Position numbers and translations under genes: made by a program
Notes under the pieces: generated by a model
The model's input: the letters and a program-made list of their open reading frames with translations, nothing else
Told to the model about the DNA's origin: nothing
Database searches by the model: none
Shown here: positions 48,717 to 55,715 of the stretch, in pieces
How the letters are laid out: the number at the start of each line of letters is the position of its first letter
Numbering within the stretch: the stretch's first letter is position 1
Assembly: GCF_018449695.1 (NCBI RefSeq)
Contig: NZ_JAAVUY010000017.1
Location: 96,375 to 160,374, forward strand
Direction: 5' to 3'
Length of the DNA stretch: 64,000 bases
Source: Bradyrhizobium sp. dw_411
Lineage (GTDB): Bacteria; Pseudomonadota; Alphaproteobacteria; Rhizobiales; Xanthobacteraceae

Positions 48717-48770
48717 TTTTGACGCGTTTTCTTCACGCGAACCGGTGTCCACTTCGCTCGAAAACGCTCT
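48717..48770. repeat. short palindromic repeat, GCGTTTTC...GAAAACGC type (inverse copy)
   Basis: TTTTGACGCGTTTTCTTCAC, GCGAACCGGTGTCCACTTCG and CTCGAAAACGCTCT: the reverse complement of the element at 42727-42777 with few changes. It lies in the marR-transporter intergenic region. Confidence 0.8.
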
Positions 48771-48788
48771 AAAAAGGCTCAGTCAAAA

Positions 48789-48843
48789 CCTGCCTTGAGA
48801 TTATATTTGATAATTGTTATCCACCATATCAAATATCGGCAGG
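48789..48843. promoter_or_regulatory. nested palindromes between marR and the ABC operon, candidate MarR operator
   Basis: Three nested inverted repeats. CCTGCC (48789-48794) pairs with GGCAGG (48838-48843). ATATTTGATA (48803-48812) pairs with TATCAAATAT (48827-48836). GATAATTGTTATC (48809-48821) has 5-bp arms around TTG. The block is AT-rich in a GC-rich region and lies ~150 nt from the marR start and ~80 nt from the livH-like start. The GATAA-N3-TTATC core is the size expected of MarR-family operators. A structural RNA hairpin is the alternative. Confidence 0.55.
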
Positions 48844-48924
48844 CTTTTTCAACTGCTGATATCGGACGGCCGGGCGGCGGTTTGAAGCCCCGCGCAGCCG
48901 ACGCCTGAGGGGGAGCGCCCGGTC

Positions 48925-49965
48925 TTGAACACGACGATCATGCTGTTCCTGCTGCAGGACGGCATCACCAATGGTGCGATCTACGCGCTGCTCGGGCTGG
49001 CACTGGTGCTGGTGTTCGCCGTCACCCGTGTGATCCTGATTCCGCAGGGCGAGTTCGTCACCTATGGCGCGCTGACCTATGCCACGTTGTCTTCGGGGCA
49101 GGTTCCGGGAACCGCGCGGCTGGCGCTGGCGATGGGTATCGTGGCCTTTGGCCTCGATTTATTCGCCGGCCGCCGCGCGCTGCATGCAAAACTGATCGCG
49201 CGTGCCTTGGCGATCGACATCGTGCTGCCCGCCGCCGTGCTGGCGCTTACGATCTGGCTCGCCGGCCATCACAGCCCGATCGGCGTCAACATCGCACTGT
49301 CGCTGGTAATCGTCGCCGCGATCGGATTATTTCTCTATCGGATCGCGTTTCAGCCGATCGCCCATGCCTCGGTGCTGGTGCTTTTGATCGCCGCAGTCGG
49401 CTGTCACCTCGCGCTGCAGGGTTTCGGCCTGGTGTTTTTCGGCGCCGAAGGCCAGCGCGGCCCGACGGTTTCCGATAGCGCCTTCATTGTCGGCCCACTG
49501 CGATTCACCGGCCAGAGCATCGCGGTCTACGCCATCACGCTCGCCTTGATCGCGGGACTTTGGATGTTCTTCGGCTTTACCCGAATGGGCAAGGCGCTGC
49601 GCGCCACCGCGGTCAATCGTCTCGGCGCGCGTCTTGTCGGCATCCGGACCGCGCTATCAGGACAGATCGCCTTCCTGCTGGCCTCTGTGATCGGCGCGGT
49701 CTCGGGAATCCTGATCGTGCCGATCACGACGCTGTATTACGACACCGGATTTCTGATCGGCCTGAAAGGCTTTGTCGCCGCGATCATCGGCGGTCTTGTC
49801 AGCTATCCGCTGACCGCGATCGCCGCGCTTCTGGTTGGCGCGGTCGAGGCGTTCTCATCCTTCTATGCCAGCAACTTCAAGGAAGTCATCGTCTTCACGC
49901 TGATCCTTCCGGTGCTCGTGCTGCGGTCGCTGGCAGCGCCCGCGGTCGAGGAAGAGAAGGATTGA
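48925..49965 (+). CDS. ABC transporter permease, LivH-type (CouPSTU-like system)
   Basis: Inner-membrane permease of a branched-chain-type ABC importer, 346 aa. The start is TTG 48925, 10 nt after a GAGGGGGAG site; an in-frame ATG at 48940 is less well placed. The N-terminal LQDGITNGAIYALLGLALVLVFAVTRVILIPQGEF is the LivH signature. The coupling loop is TRMGKALRATAVNRLGARLVGI, and LIGLKGFVAAIIGGLVSYPLTAIAALLVGAVEAF is near the end. About eight helices. It begins an operon with the fused permease-ATPase gene 5 nt downstream. By position it corresponds to one membrane subunit of R. palustris CouPSTU, an importer of p-coumarate and related acids. Confidence 0.92.
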   Translation: MNTTIMLFLLQDGITNGAIYALLGLALVLVFAVTRVILIPQGEFVTYGALTYATLSSGQVPGTARLALAMGIVAFGLDLFAGRRALHAKLIARALAIDIVLPAAVLALTIWLAGHHSPIGVNIALSLVIVAAIGLFLYRIAFQPIAHASVLVLLIAAVGCHLALQGFGLVFFGAEGQRGPTVSDSAFIVGPLRFTGQSIAVYAITLALIAGLWMFFGFTRMGKALRATAVNRLGARLVGIRTALSGQIAFLLASVIGAVSGILIVPITTLYYDTGFLIGLKGFVAAIIGGLVSYPLTAIAALLVGAVEAFSSFYASNFKEVIVFTLILPVLVLRSLAAPAVEEEKD

Positions 49966-49970
49966 GCGCG

Positions 49971-51740
49971 ATGATGCCGCGACTGCCCATCATCGTCTTT
50001 GCGCTCGTGATGGCGGCGATCCCGTTCATTCCGGGCGTGCCGCCGTTCTGGATCGTACTGCTGGACAATATCGGCCTGTCCGCGCTGGTGGCGATGGGGC
50101 TGGTGCTGCTGACCGGCGTCGGCGGCCTCACCTCGTTCGGCCAAGCGGCATTTTGCGGCTTCGGCGCCTATACCACGGCGGTGCTAACGACGGCCTATGG
50201 CGTCTCGCCATGGCTGACACTGCCGCTCTCTCTGCTGGTGAGCGGTATCGCCGCGGTCTTGCTCGGCCTCGTCACGGTGCGGTTGTCGGGACATTATCTG
50301 CCGCTCGGCACGCTGGCCTGGGGCCTCGGCCTGTTTTATCTGTTCAGCAAGCTTGAGTTTTTGGGACGCAATGACGGCATCTCCGGCATTCCGCCGCTGT
50401 CGATCGGCTCGCTGCGGATGATCGATCCCGGAACGATCTATTTCGCGATCTGGATCGCGGTGCTTCTATGTGCGCTGCTCACCTTGAATCTGCTGGACTC
50501 GCGCACGGGCCGCGCGATCCGCGCGCTGCGGCGCGGACATGTCGCCGCCGAAGCCTTCGGCGTTCAGACGCCGCGCGCCAAGCTGCTGGTATTCATCTAT
50601 GCGGCGGTGCTGGCGGGACTGTCCGGCTGGTTCTATGCGCATTTCCAGCGCGCGACCAATCCGACACCGTTCGGCGTGCAGACCGGCATCGAATATCTGT
50701 TCATCGCCGTGGTCGGCGGCGCCGGCTACGTCTGGGGCGGCGTCCTCGGCGCCGCGATTGTCGTGATCCTGAAGGAATTGCTGCAGAGCTATCTGCCCTA
50801 TTTGTTTCATGGCGAAGGCCAGCTCGAAACCATCGTGTTCGGCATCCTCTTGGTGACGCTGCTGCAGATCGCGCCAACCGGCGTGTGGCCCTCGCTTACC
50901 GTGTGGTTGCCGTTCAGGCCCAAACGAAAACGACCCGATACGTCGCTGGTCCTGCCCGCGCGTATCAGGCCCGCGATCACGCCCGACGTACTCCTGCAGA
51001 TCGACCACGCCCGCAAGCAATTCGGCGGCGTGATCGCGGTCAACGACGTCTCTTTCGACGTCCAGGCCCGCGAGATCGTGGCGCTGATCGGTCCCAACGG
51101 CGCCGGCAAGAGCACGACGTTCAACCTGATCACCGGCGTGCTCGCCCCCTCGGGCGGCACGATCTCCGTGCTCGGCAAAAAGGTCGGCCATGCCGCCCCG
51201 CAACAGATCGTAAAACTCGGCATCGCCAGAACGTTTCAGCATGTCAAACTGGTGCCCGACATGACTGTGCTGGAGAACGTCGCGATCGGCGCGCATCTGC
51301 GCGGCCATGCCGGCGCTATCGCCAGCATGTTCCGCCTTGATCGCGCTGACGAGGCAAAACTACTGGCGGAAGCAACGCGCCAGATCGAGCGTGTCGGTCT
51401 CGGCGACCAGATCGATCAGTTGGCCGGGAGCCTGTCGCTCGGCCAGCAGCGCATTGTCGAGATCGCCCGCGCGCTGTGCGTCGACCCGATGTTATTACTG
51501 CTCGATGAACCGGCGGCCGGACTGCGTCACATGGAAAAGCAGCAGCTCGCAGCCTTGTTGCGCCAATTGCGCGACGGCGGCATGTCGGTGCTGCTGGTGG
51601 AACACGATATGGGCTTCGTGATGGATCTGGCCGACCGCATCGTGGTGCTGGATTTCGGCACCAAAATCGCCGAGGGCACGCCGCAAGCGATCAAGACCAA
51701 TCCCGAGGTGATCAAGGCCTATCTCGGAGCCGTTGCATGA
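49971..51740 (+). CDS. fused ABC permease/ATP-binding protein (LivM-LivG fusion)
   Basis: One polypeptide of 589 aa joins two normally separate subunits. Residues ~1-315 are a LivM-type permease: LSALVAMGLVLLTGVGGLTSFGQAAFCGFGAY, VRLSGHYLPLGTLAWGLGLFYL, SRTGRAIRALRRGHVAAEAFGV and FIAVVGGAGYVWGGVLGAAI. A basic linker (PFRPKRKRPD) leads to a LivG-type ATPase (~336-589) with Walker A GPNGAGKST near 374, signature GSLSLGQQRIVEIARAL, Walker B LLLLDEPAAGL and LLVEHDMGFVM. The Walker A, signature and Walker B motifs of the ATPase are intact. It overlaps the next gene by 4 nt. Three genes for four functions agrees with the CouSTU gene count. Confidence 0.93.
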   Translation: MMPRLPIIVFALVMAAIPFIPGVPPFWIVLLDNIGLSALVAMGLVLLTGVGGLTSFGQAAFCGFGAYTTAVLTTAYGVSPWLTLPLSLLVSGIAAVLLGLVTVRLSGHYLPLGTLAWGLGLFYLFSKLEFLGRNDGISGIPPLSIGSLRMIDPGTIYFAIWIAVLLCALLTLNLLDSRTGRAIRALRRGHVAAEAFGVQTPRAKLLVFIYAAVLAGLSGWFYAHFQRATNPTPFGVQTGIEYLFIAVVGGAGYVWGGVLGAAIVVILKELLQSYLPYLFHGEGQLETIVFGILLVTLLQIAPTGVWPSLTVWLPFRPKRKRPDTSLVLPARIRPAITPDVLLQIDHARKQFGGVIAVNDVSFDVQAREIVALIGPNGAGKSTTFNLITGVLAPSGGTISVLGKKVGHAAPQQIVKLGIARTFQHVKLVPDMTVLENVAIGAHLRGHAGAIASMFRLDRADEAKLLAEATRQIERVGLGDQIDQLAGSLSLGQQRIVEIARALCVDPMLLLLDEPAAGLRHMEKQQLAALLRQLRDGGMSVLLVEHDMGFVMDLADRIVVLDFGTKIAEGTPQAIKTNPEVIKAYLGAVA

Positions 51741-52480
51741 ACGCCGGCGGAAACACGCTGCTGTCGGTATCCTCGGCGCATATCGCCTATGGCAAGGTCG
51801 AAGCGGTCCGCTCGGTCTCGCTCGATGTCGCCACGGGCGAGATCGTCACCATCATCGGCGCCAATGGCGCCGGCAAGACCACGCTCTTGAACGCCATCAT
51901 GGGCATTCTGCCGCTGAAGGGCGGCGTGACCTTTGCAAATCAAGACATGGCACGGCTCGACATCGAGGATAGGGTCGCTGCCGGGCTCAGCCTGGTGCCA
52001 GAGCATCGCGAATTGTTCGGCAGCATGAATGTCGAGGACAATCTGCAGCTCGGCGCGTTTCGGATAACCAAAGCTGTCGCGGCGCAGTCATTGGAGCGCG
52101 TCTACACGCTGTTTCCGCGGTTGAAAGAACGCCACAAGCAATTGGCCGGGACATTATCCGGCGGCGAGCAGCAGATGCTGGCGATGGGTCGCGCCCTGAT
52201 GGGCGCGCCGAAGCTGTTGATGCTGGATGAACCGAGTCTTGGATTGGCGCCGATCATCGTCGCGGATATTTTCCGCATCATCGGCGAGTTGCGCGCGAGC
52301 GGCGTCTCGGTGCTGCTGGTCGAACAGAACGCGCAGGCCGCGCTGCAAATCGCCGACCGCGCCTATGTGATGGAGCTCGGCGAATTCATCCTGAACGGTC
52401 CGGCCAAGGACATCGCCGCCAATACCCGCGTCGCCGCCAGCTATCTTGGCTTCACGCATGAAGGCGCGAGCGTGATTTAA
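51737..52480 (+). CDS. ABC transporter ATP-binding protein, LivF-type
   Basis: LivF-type ATPase of 247 aa, the second motor subunit of the preceding transporter. Walker A GANGAGKTT near residue 42, Q-loop region VPEHRELFGSMNVEDNL, signature LSGGEQQMLAMGRAL, Walker B LLMLDEPSLGLAP and LLVEQNAQAAL. It overlaps the fusion gene by 4 nt (ATGA). The operon likely ends here, at the first of two REP copies downstream. The binding protein for this system is probably the separate minus-strand gene at 53267-54418. Confidence 0.93.
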   Translation: MNAGGNTLLSVSSAHIAYGKVEAVRSVSLDVATGEIVTIIGANGAGKTTLLNAIMGILPLKGGVTFANQDMARLDIEDRVAAGLSLVPEHRELFGSMNVEDNLQLGAFRITKAVAAQSLERVYTLFPRLKERHKQLAGTLSGGEQQMLAMGRALMGAPKLLMLDEPSLGLAPIIVADIFRIIGELRASGVSVLLVEQNAQAALQIADRAYVMELGEFILNGPAKDIAANTRVAASYLGFTHEGASVI

Positions 52481-52507
52481 ACGACGTATATATCGTCGGG
52501 TCGCATT

Positions 52508-52594
52508 CGTAGGGTGGGTAAGGGCGCCCTTGCGCCGTGACCACGATCCTTGTTGGTCAAAGGCGGTGGGCACGCTTGCTTTGCCCACCCTACG
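52508..52594. repeat. REP element, CGTAGGGTGGG...CCCACCCTACG (copy 1)
   Basis: Inverted-repeat element with ends CGTAGGGTGGGTAAGGGCGC and GCTTTGCCCACCCTACG, internal GGCGCCCTTGCGCC. A second copy, in the same orientation, at 53151-53246. The two bracket the small exported-protein gene. Confidence 0.85.
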
Positions 52595-52686
52595 ACTTCG
52601 CAATTGCAACATCGAGTACACCTACTCGACAACGGCAAAAACGGCTGCGAGACTGCCCTGATAACATAACAACCCCGGAGGAAACC

Positions 52687-53133
52687 ATGAACATCAATCG
52701 CCGCGATTTAGCGTTGCCGCTGCTTGCCGTTGGACTGCTGGGCGTGGGCCCCGCCTTCGCCGGCGCCGATGAAGACGCCGTTGCAAAGAACGTCGAGGCG
52801 TTTCGTGTGGCCCAGATGAACGCCGACGCCAAGACACTGGAAGGGCTCTGCGCGCCGCAGCTCAGCTACAGCCACTCCGACGGCCGGGTCGAAGACAAGG
52901 CGACCTTTGTCACCAATGCCACCGACGGAAAATCGAAAGTTCTGTCGCTGGCCTACCAGGACGTCAGCATTCGCGTGGTCGGCGATGCCGCGATCGTGCG
53001 GTTTCACTGGGTCGGCGAAGCCCAGGCCGTCGCCGACGGCAAGAAGAGCTCTACCAATCTGCACATCCTGATGAACTGGCAAAAACAGGGCGCAGACTGG
53101 AAGCTGCTGACGCGTGGATCGACCAAGCTGTAA
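52687..53133 (+). CDS. exported NTF2-like (SnoaL/DUF4440-type) protein
   Basis: A 148-aa protein from ATG 52687 with a strong CGGAGGAAAC site. The N-terminus NINRRDLALPLLAVGLLGVGPAFAG is a signal peptide with an Arg pair, possibly Tat-dependent, cleaved near AFAGAD. The mature part is a single NTF2-like cone fold: DAVAKNVEAFRVAQMNADAKTLEGLCAPQLSYSHSDGRVEDKATFV, then VSIRVVGDAAIVRFHW and LHILMNWQKQGADWKLLTRGSTKL. Such proteins bind small ligands or act as isomerases or unknown. It sits between the transporter operon and its binding protein, inside a pair of direct REP copies. A role in periplasmic handling of phenolic acids is only a guess. Confidence 0.85.
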   Translation: MNINRRDLALPLLAVGLLGVGPAFAGADEDAVAKNVEAFRVAQMNADAKTLEGLCAPQLSYSHSDGRVEDKATFVTNATDGKSKVLSLAYQDVSIRVVGDAAIVRFHWVGEAQAVADGKKSSTNLHILMNWQKQGADWKLLTRGSTKL

Positions 53134-53150
53134 GCGTTTGAACGGGAAAG

Positions 53151-53246
53151 CGTAGGGTGGGCAAAGGCGCCCTTGCGCCGTGCCCACCATTCTTCGCCTA
53201 TGCCCGTGGACAGGTGGTGGGCACGCTTGCGCTTTGCCCACCCTAC
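53151..53246. repeat. REP element, CGTAGGGTGGG...CCCACCCTAC (copy 2)
   Basis: Ends CGTAGGGTGGGCAAAGGCGC and GCGCTTTGCCCACCCTAC, with GGTGGGCACGCTTGC shared with copy 1. It lies between convergent genes, so it may form the RNA 3' end of both. Confidence 0.85.
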
Positions 53247-53266
53247 AAGTGAACTACAATCGAACC

Positions 53267-54418
53267 TCACATCGCCGGAACGTATTTGCCGTCCTTCACC
53301 GTCAGGATGATGCGCGAGCGATCGTCGAGGCCGTAGCGGTCTTTTTCGGTCCAGTTGTAGACGCCTTGGGTGGCGACGATTTCCCTTTCGCTGATCAAAG
53401 CCTGACGGATCGCCTCGCGGAATTCCGGCGTGCCCGGTTTGGCGGTCTTCAAGGCCACCGGAATGATGCGCTTGAGCACTTCAAAAGCGTCGTAGGAATG
53501 CCCGGCGAACTGGCTACGGCTATTGGGCCCGTACTTGGCCTCATAGACCGCGTTGAGTGCGAGCCCCGGCTTTTTGGTCAGCGCGTCGTCCGGCTGCGTC
53601 TCCGGCGACATCACCGGCCCGGCCGACATGATCACGCCTTCCGCCGATGCGCCGGCAATGCGGATGAAGTCCATGCTGGCGGCGCCGTGGGTCTGATAAA
53701 GTAGTCCCTTGTAGCCGCGTTCGCGCAATGCCGATTGCGGCAGCGCCGCGGCGGTGCCGGATGCACCAATCAGGATCGCATCGGGATTGGCGGCGACCAG
53801 TTTGAGCACCTGCCCCGCAACCGAAGTATCCGGCCGCGCGAAGCGCTCTTCGTCCACCAGTGTCATGCCCATCGGAACAGCCTGGGCCTTGAAATCATTG
53901 ACCCAGAGATCGCCGTAGGAATCGGAGTAGCCGATATAACCCACGGTCTTGATGTTGTGCGCTTTCATATGCGCATACAACACCTTGCCCATGATCGGGA
54001 TCGACTGCGGCAGGTCGACCGACCATTTTGCCCGCTCCGGCGTGATTGGAAACGGCGAGAGCCCGAAATGCGGGATGCCTGCCTCGTTGGCGACGTTGGA
54101 CACCGCAATGGACGGCGGTGTGATACACGACCCCATGATGATGTCGGCCTTGGACTCGGTAACAAACCGGCGCGCATTGGTAGTCGCGGCGGTCGGATCG
54201 CCGCCATCGTCGAGCACGATCAGCTTGAGCGGCACGCCACCGATTTCCTTCGGCACAAAGTCGAGCGCGTTACGCTCGGGGATGCCAAGCGCGGCAGCCG
54301 GCCCCGTGGTGGAGATCGAGATGCCGATGGTGATCTCGTTGGTCTGCGCGGTCGCAGGTAACGCCGGCAGCGCGAAGGCCGCCGCGACAATGGCGGCAGA
54401 CAGATGGAAATTCCTCAT
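53267..54418 (-). CDS. ABC transporter substrate-binding protein (CouP-like by context)
   Basis: Periplasmic binding protein of the peripla_BP_6 family, 383 aa. Signal peptide MRNFHLSAAIVAAAFALPALPATAQ, then mature TNEITIGISISTTGPAAALGIPERNALDF, KLIVLDDGGDPTAATTNARRFV and FAGHSYDAFEVLKRIIPVAL. It differs clearly from the tandem pair at 41-44 kb. It is minus-strand, downstream of a short gap from the thioesterase-SDR-ligase-hydratase operon but with its own leader of ~75 nt. It is the only binding protein near the fused permease-ATPase operon, hence the natural partner. In R. palustris CouP binds p-coumarate, ferulate and cinnamate; ligand here is inferred. Confidence 0.92.
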   Translation of the reverse strand: MRNFHLSAAIVAAAFALPALPATAQTNEITIGISISTTGPAAALGIPERNALDFVPKEIGGVPLKLIVLDDGGDPTAATTNARRFVTESKADIIMGSCITPPSIAVSNVANEAGIPHFGLSPFPITPERAKWSVDLPQSIPIMGKVLYAHMKAHNIKTVGYIGYSDSYGDLWVNDFKAQAVPMGMTLVDEERFARPDTSVAGQVLKLVAANPDAILIGASGTAAALPQSALRERGYKGLLYQTHGAASMDFIRIAGASAEGVIMSAGPVMSPETQPDDALTKKPGLALNAVYEAKYGPNSRSQFAGHSYDAFEVLKRIIPVALKTAKPGTPEFREAIRQALISEREIVATQGVYNWTEKDRYGLDDRSRIILTVKDGKYVPAM

Positions 54419-54493
54419 GACGTCCTCCGTGGGGTGTTATTTTTATAGCCAAATCTGCCGGGCACTTCAGCCCCTTTTTGGATGAGGCCCCAA

Positions 54494-54913
54494 TTAGCCC
54501 AGCATGAATTTCGCGACGATTTCCTTAGGCACCGCCGCGGATTTTAACTTGCCGGGATCATCCGGGTGGCGCCCGACCAGCACGCGGGTCTCGAACGCCT
54601 CGATCGCCAGCGCCTCGCCCTTGAACACCCTGTGGGTCACCTCAAAACTCGAGCGCTTGAAGCTCTCGACCCGGCTTTCGATCGTGATCCAGTCGCCATG
54701 GGTCGAGGCGATGTAGAATTTCGCCCGCGTGTCCACCATGGGAATTCCGACCAGGCCATACTTCTTGACGATGTCCTGTTTCGAAAAACCCGCAGCCTCG
54801 AACAGGATCGACGTCGAATCGTCGAACATCTCGAAGTAGCGCGGGTAATAGACGATATTGGCGGGGTCACAATCGCCCCACTGGATCTGCACATCTCTGC
54901 GATGGACGAACAT
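54494..54913 (-). CDS. 4-hydroxybenzoyl-CoA thioesterase family protein
   Basis: Hotdog-fold thioesterase, 139 aa. The 4HBT active-site loop QWGDCDPANIVYYPRYFEMFD is present, with Asp16 aligning with the catalytic Asp17 of Pseudomonas CBS3 4-hydroxybenzoyl-CoA thioesterase, whose loop is FGDCDPAGIV. Then GIPMVDTRAKFYIASTHGDWITIESRVESFKRSSFEVTHRVF. It hydrolyses an aryl- or acyl-CoA, likely 4-hydroxybenzoyl-CoA to 4-hydroxybenzoate, which PobA nearby would use. Last gene of the ech-ligase-SDR-thioesterase operon, 9 nt after the SDR stop. The close match at the active site makes aryl-CoA hydrolysis likely but not proven. Confidence 0.9.
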   Translation of the reverse strand: MFVHRRDVQIQWGDCDPANIVYYPRYFEMFDDSTSILFEAAGFSKQDIVKKYGLVGIPMVDTRAKFYIASTHGDWITIESRVESFKRSSFEVTHRVFKGEALAIEAFETRVLVGRHPDDPGKLKSAAVPKEIVAKFMLG

Positions 54914-54922
54914 TCAGTTTTC

Positions 54923-55684
54923 CTAGCGCGGCGCCATCCGCAGCGACGCGTCGAGGCGCACGACTTCACCGTTCAGATAGGGATTGTCTATCATGTGCAG
55001 CGCCAGCGAGGCGAATTCATCGGGCTGGCCGAGCCGGTGCGGGAACGGGATCGCCGCGGCCAGGCTGTCCTGCGCTTCCTGCGGCAGACCGGCCAATAGC
55101 GGCGTCAGAAACAGACCCGGTGCGATGGTCAGCACGCGGATGCCGAATTGCGCCAGTTCGCGTGCGATCGGCAAGGTCATGCCGACGATACCGCCCTTCG
55201 AGGCCGAATAGGCCGACTGCCCGATCTGGCCGTCATAGGCCGCGACCGACGCGGTCGAAATCACCACGCCGCGCTCACCGCCCTCGAGCGGCTCCAGTTT
55301 CGACATGTCCGCCGTCGCCAGCCGCAACATGTTGAACGAACCAATCAGATTGATCCTGATGACACGGTCGAAATCGGCCAGCGGCATCGGCCCGTCGCGG
55401 CCGATCACCCGCTTGGCAACGCCGATCCCCGCGCAATTCACCAGCACCCGCGCCGGGCCATGGGCCTTGGCCGCCGCTGCGATCGCGGCTTCCGCCGAGG
55501 CCGCATCCGCGACATCGCAGACAACCGCGACGCCGCCGATCTCGGCGGCAACGGTCTCGGCCAGCTTGGCGTTGAGATCGCACACCGCGACCCTGGCGCC
55601 CTGCCCGGCGAGCTTGCGCGCGGTCGCCGCGCCCAAGCCTGATGCGCCTCCGGTGACGATAGCGGCATGGCCTTTTAACTGCAT
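54923..55684 (-). CDS. short-chain dehydrogenase, HSD10 / 3-hydroxyacyl-CoA dehydrogenase type 2-like
   Basis: SDR of 253 aa. Seen: NAD-binding TGGASGLGAATARKLAGQGARVAVCDL (Asp after the second strand, favouring NAD), NCAGIG, catalytic Ser-Tyr-Lys in STASVAAYDGQIGQSAYSASKGG. The C-terminal PFPHRLGQPDEFASLALHMIDNPYLNGEVVRLDASLRMAP closely follows human HSD17B10, where the segment reads PFPSRLGDPAEYAHLVQ and ends LNGEVIRLDGAIRMQP. It therefore likely oxidises 3-hydroxyacyl-CoA to 3-oxoacyl-CoA, here the hydrated cinnamoyl-CoA. It follows the ligase gene by 31 nt and is followed by the thioesterase gene. Confidence 0.9.
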   Translation of the reverse strand: MQLKGHAAIVTGGASGLGAATARKLAGQGARVAVCDLNAKLAETVAAEIGGVAVVCDVADAASAEAAIAAAAKAHGPARVLVNCAGIGVAKRVIGRDGPMPLADFDRVIRINLIGSFNMLRLATADMSKLEPLEGGERGVVISTASVAAYDGQIGQSAYSASKGGIVGMTLPIARELAQFGIRVLTIAPGLFLTPLLAGLPQEAQDSLAAAIPFPHRLGQPDEFASLALHMIDNPYLNGEVVRLDASLRMAPR

Positions 55685-55715
55685 GAGTCTCTCCCTGGCG
55701 ATGTGTTGTTCGAAT

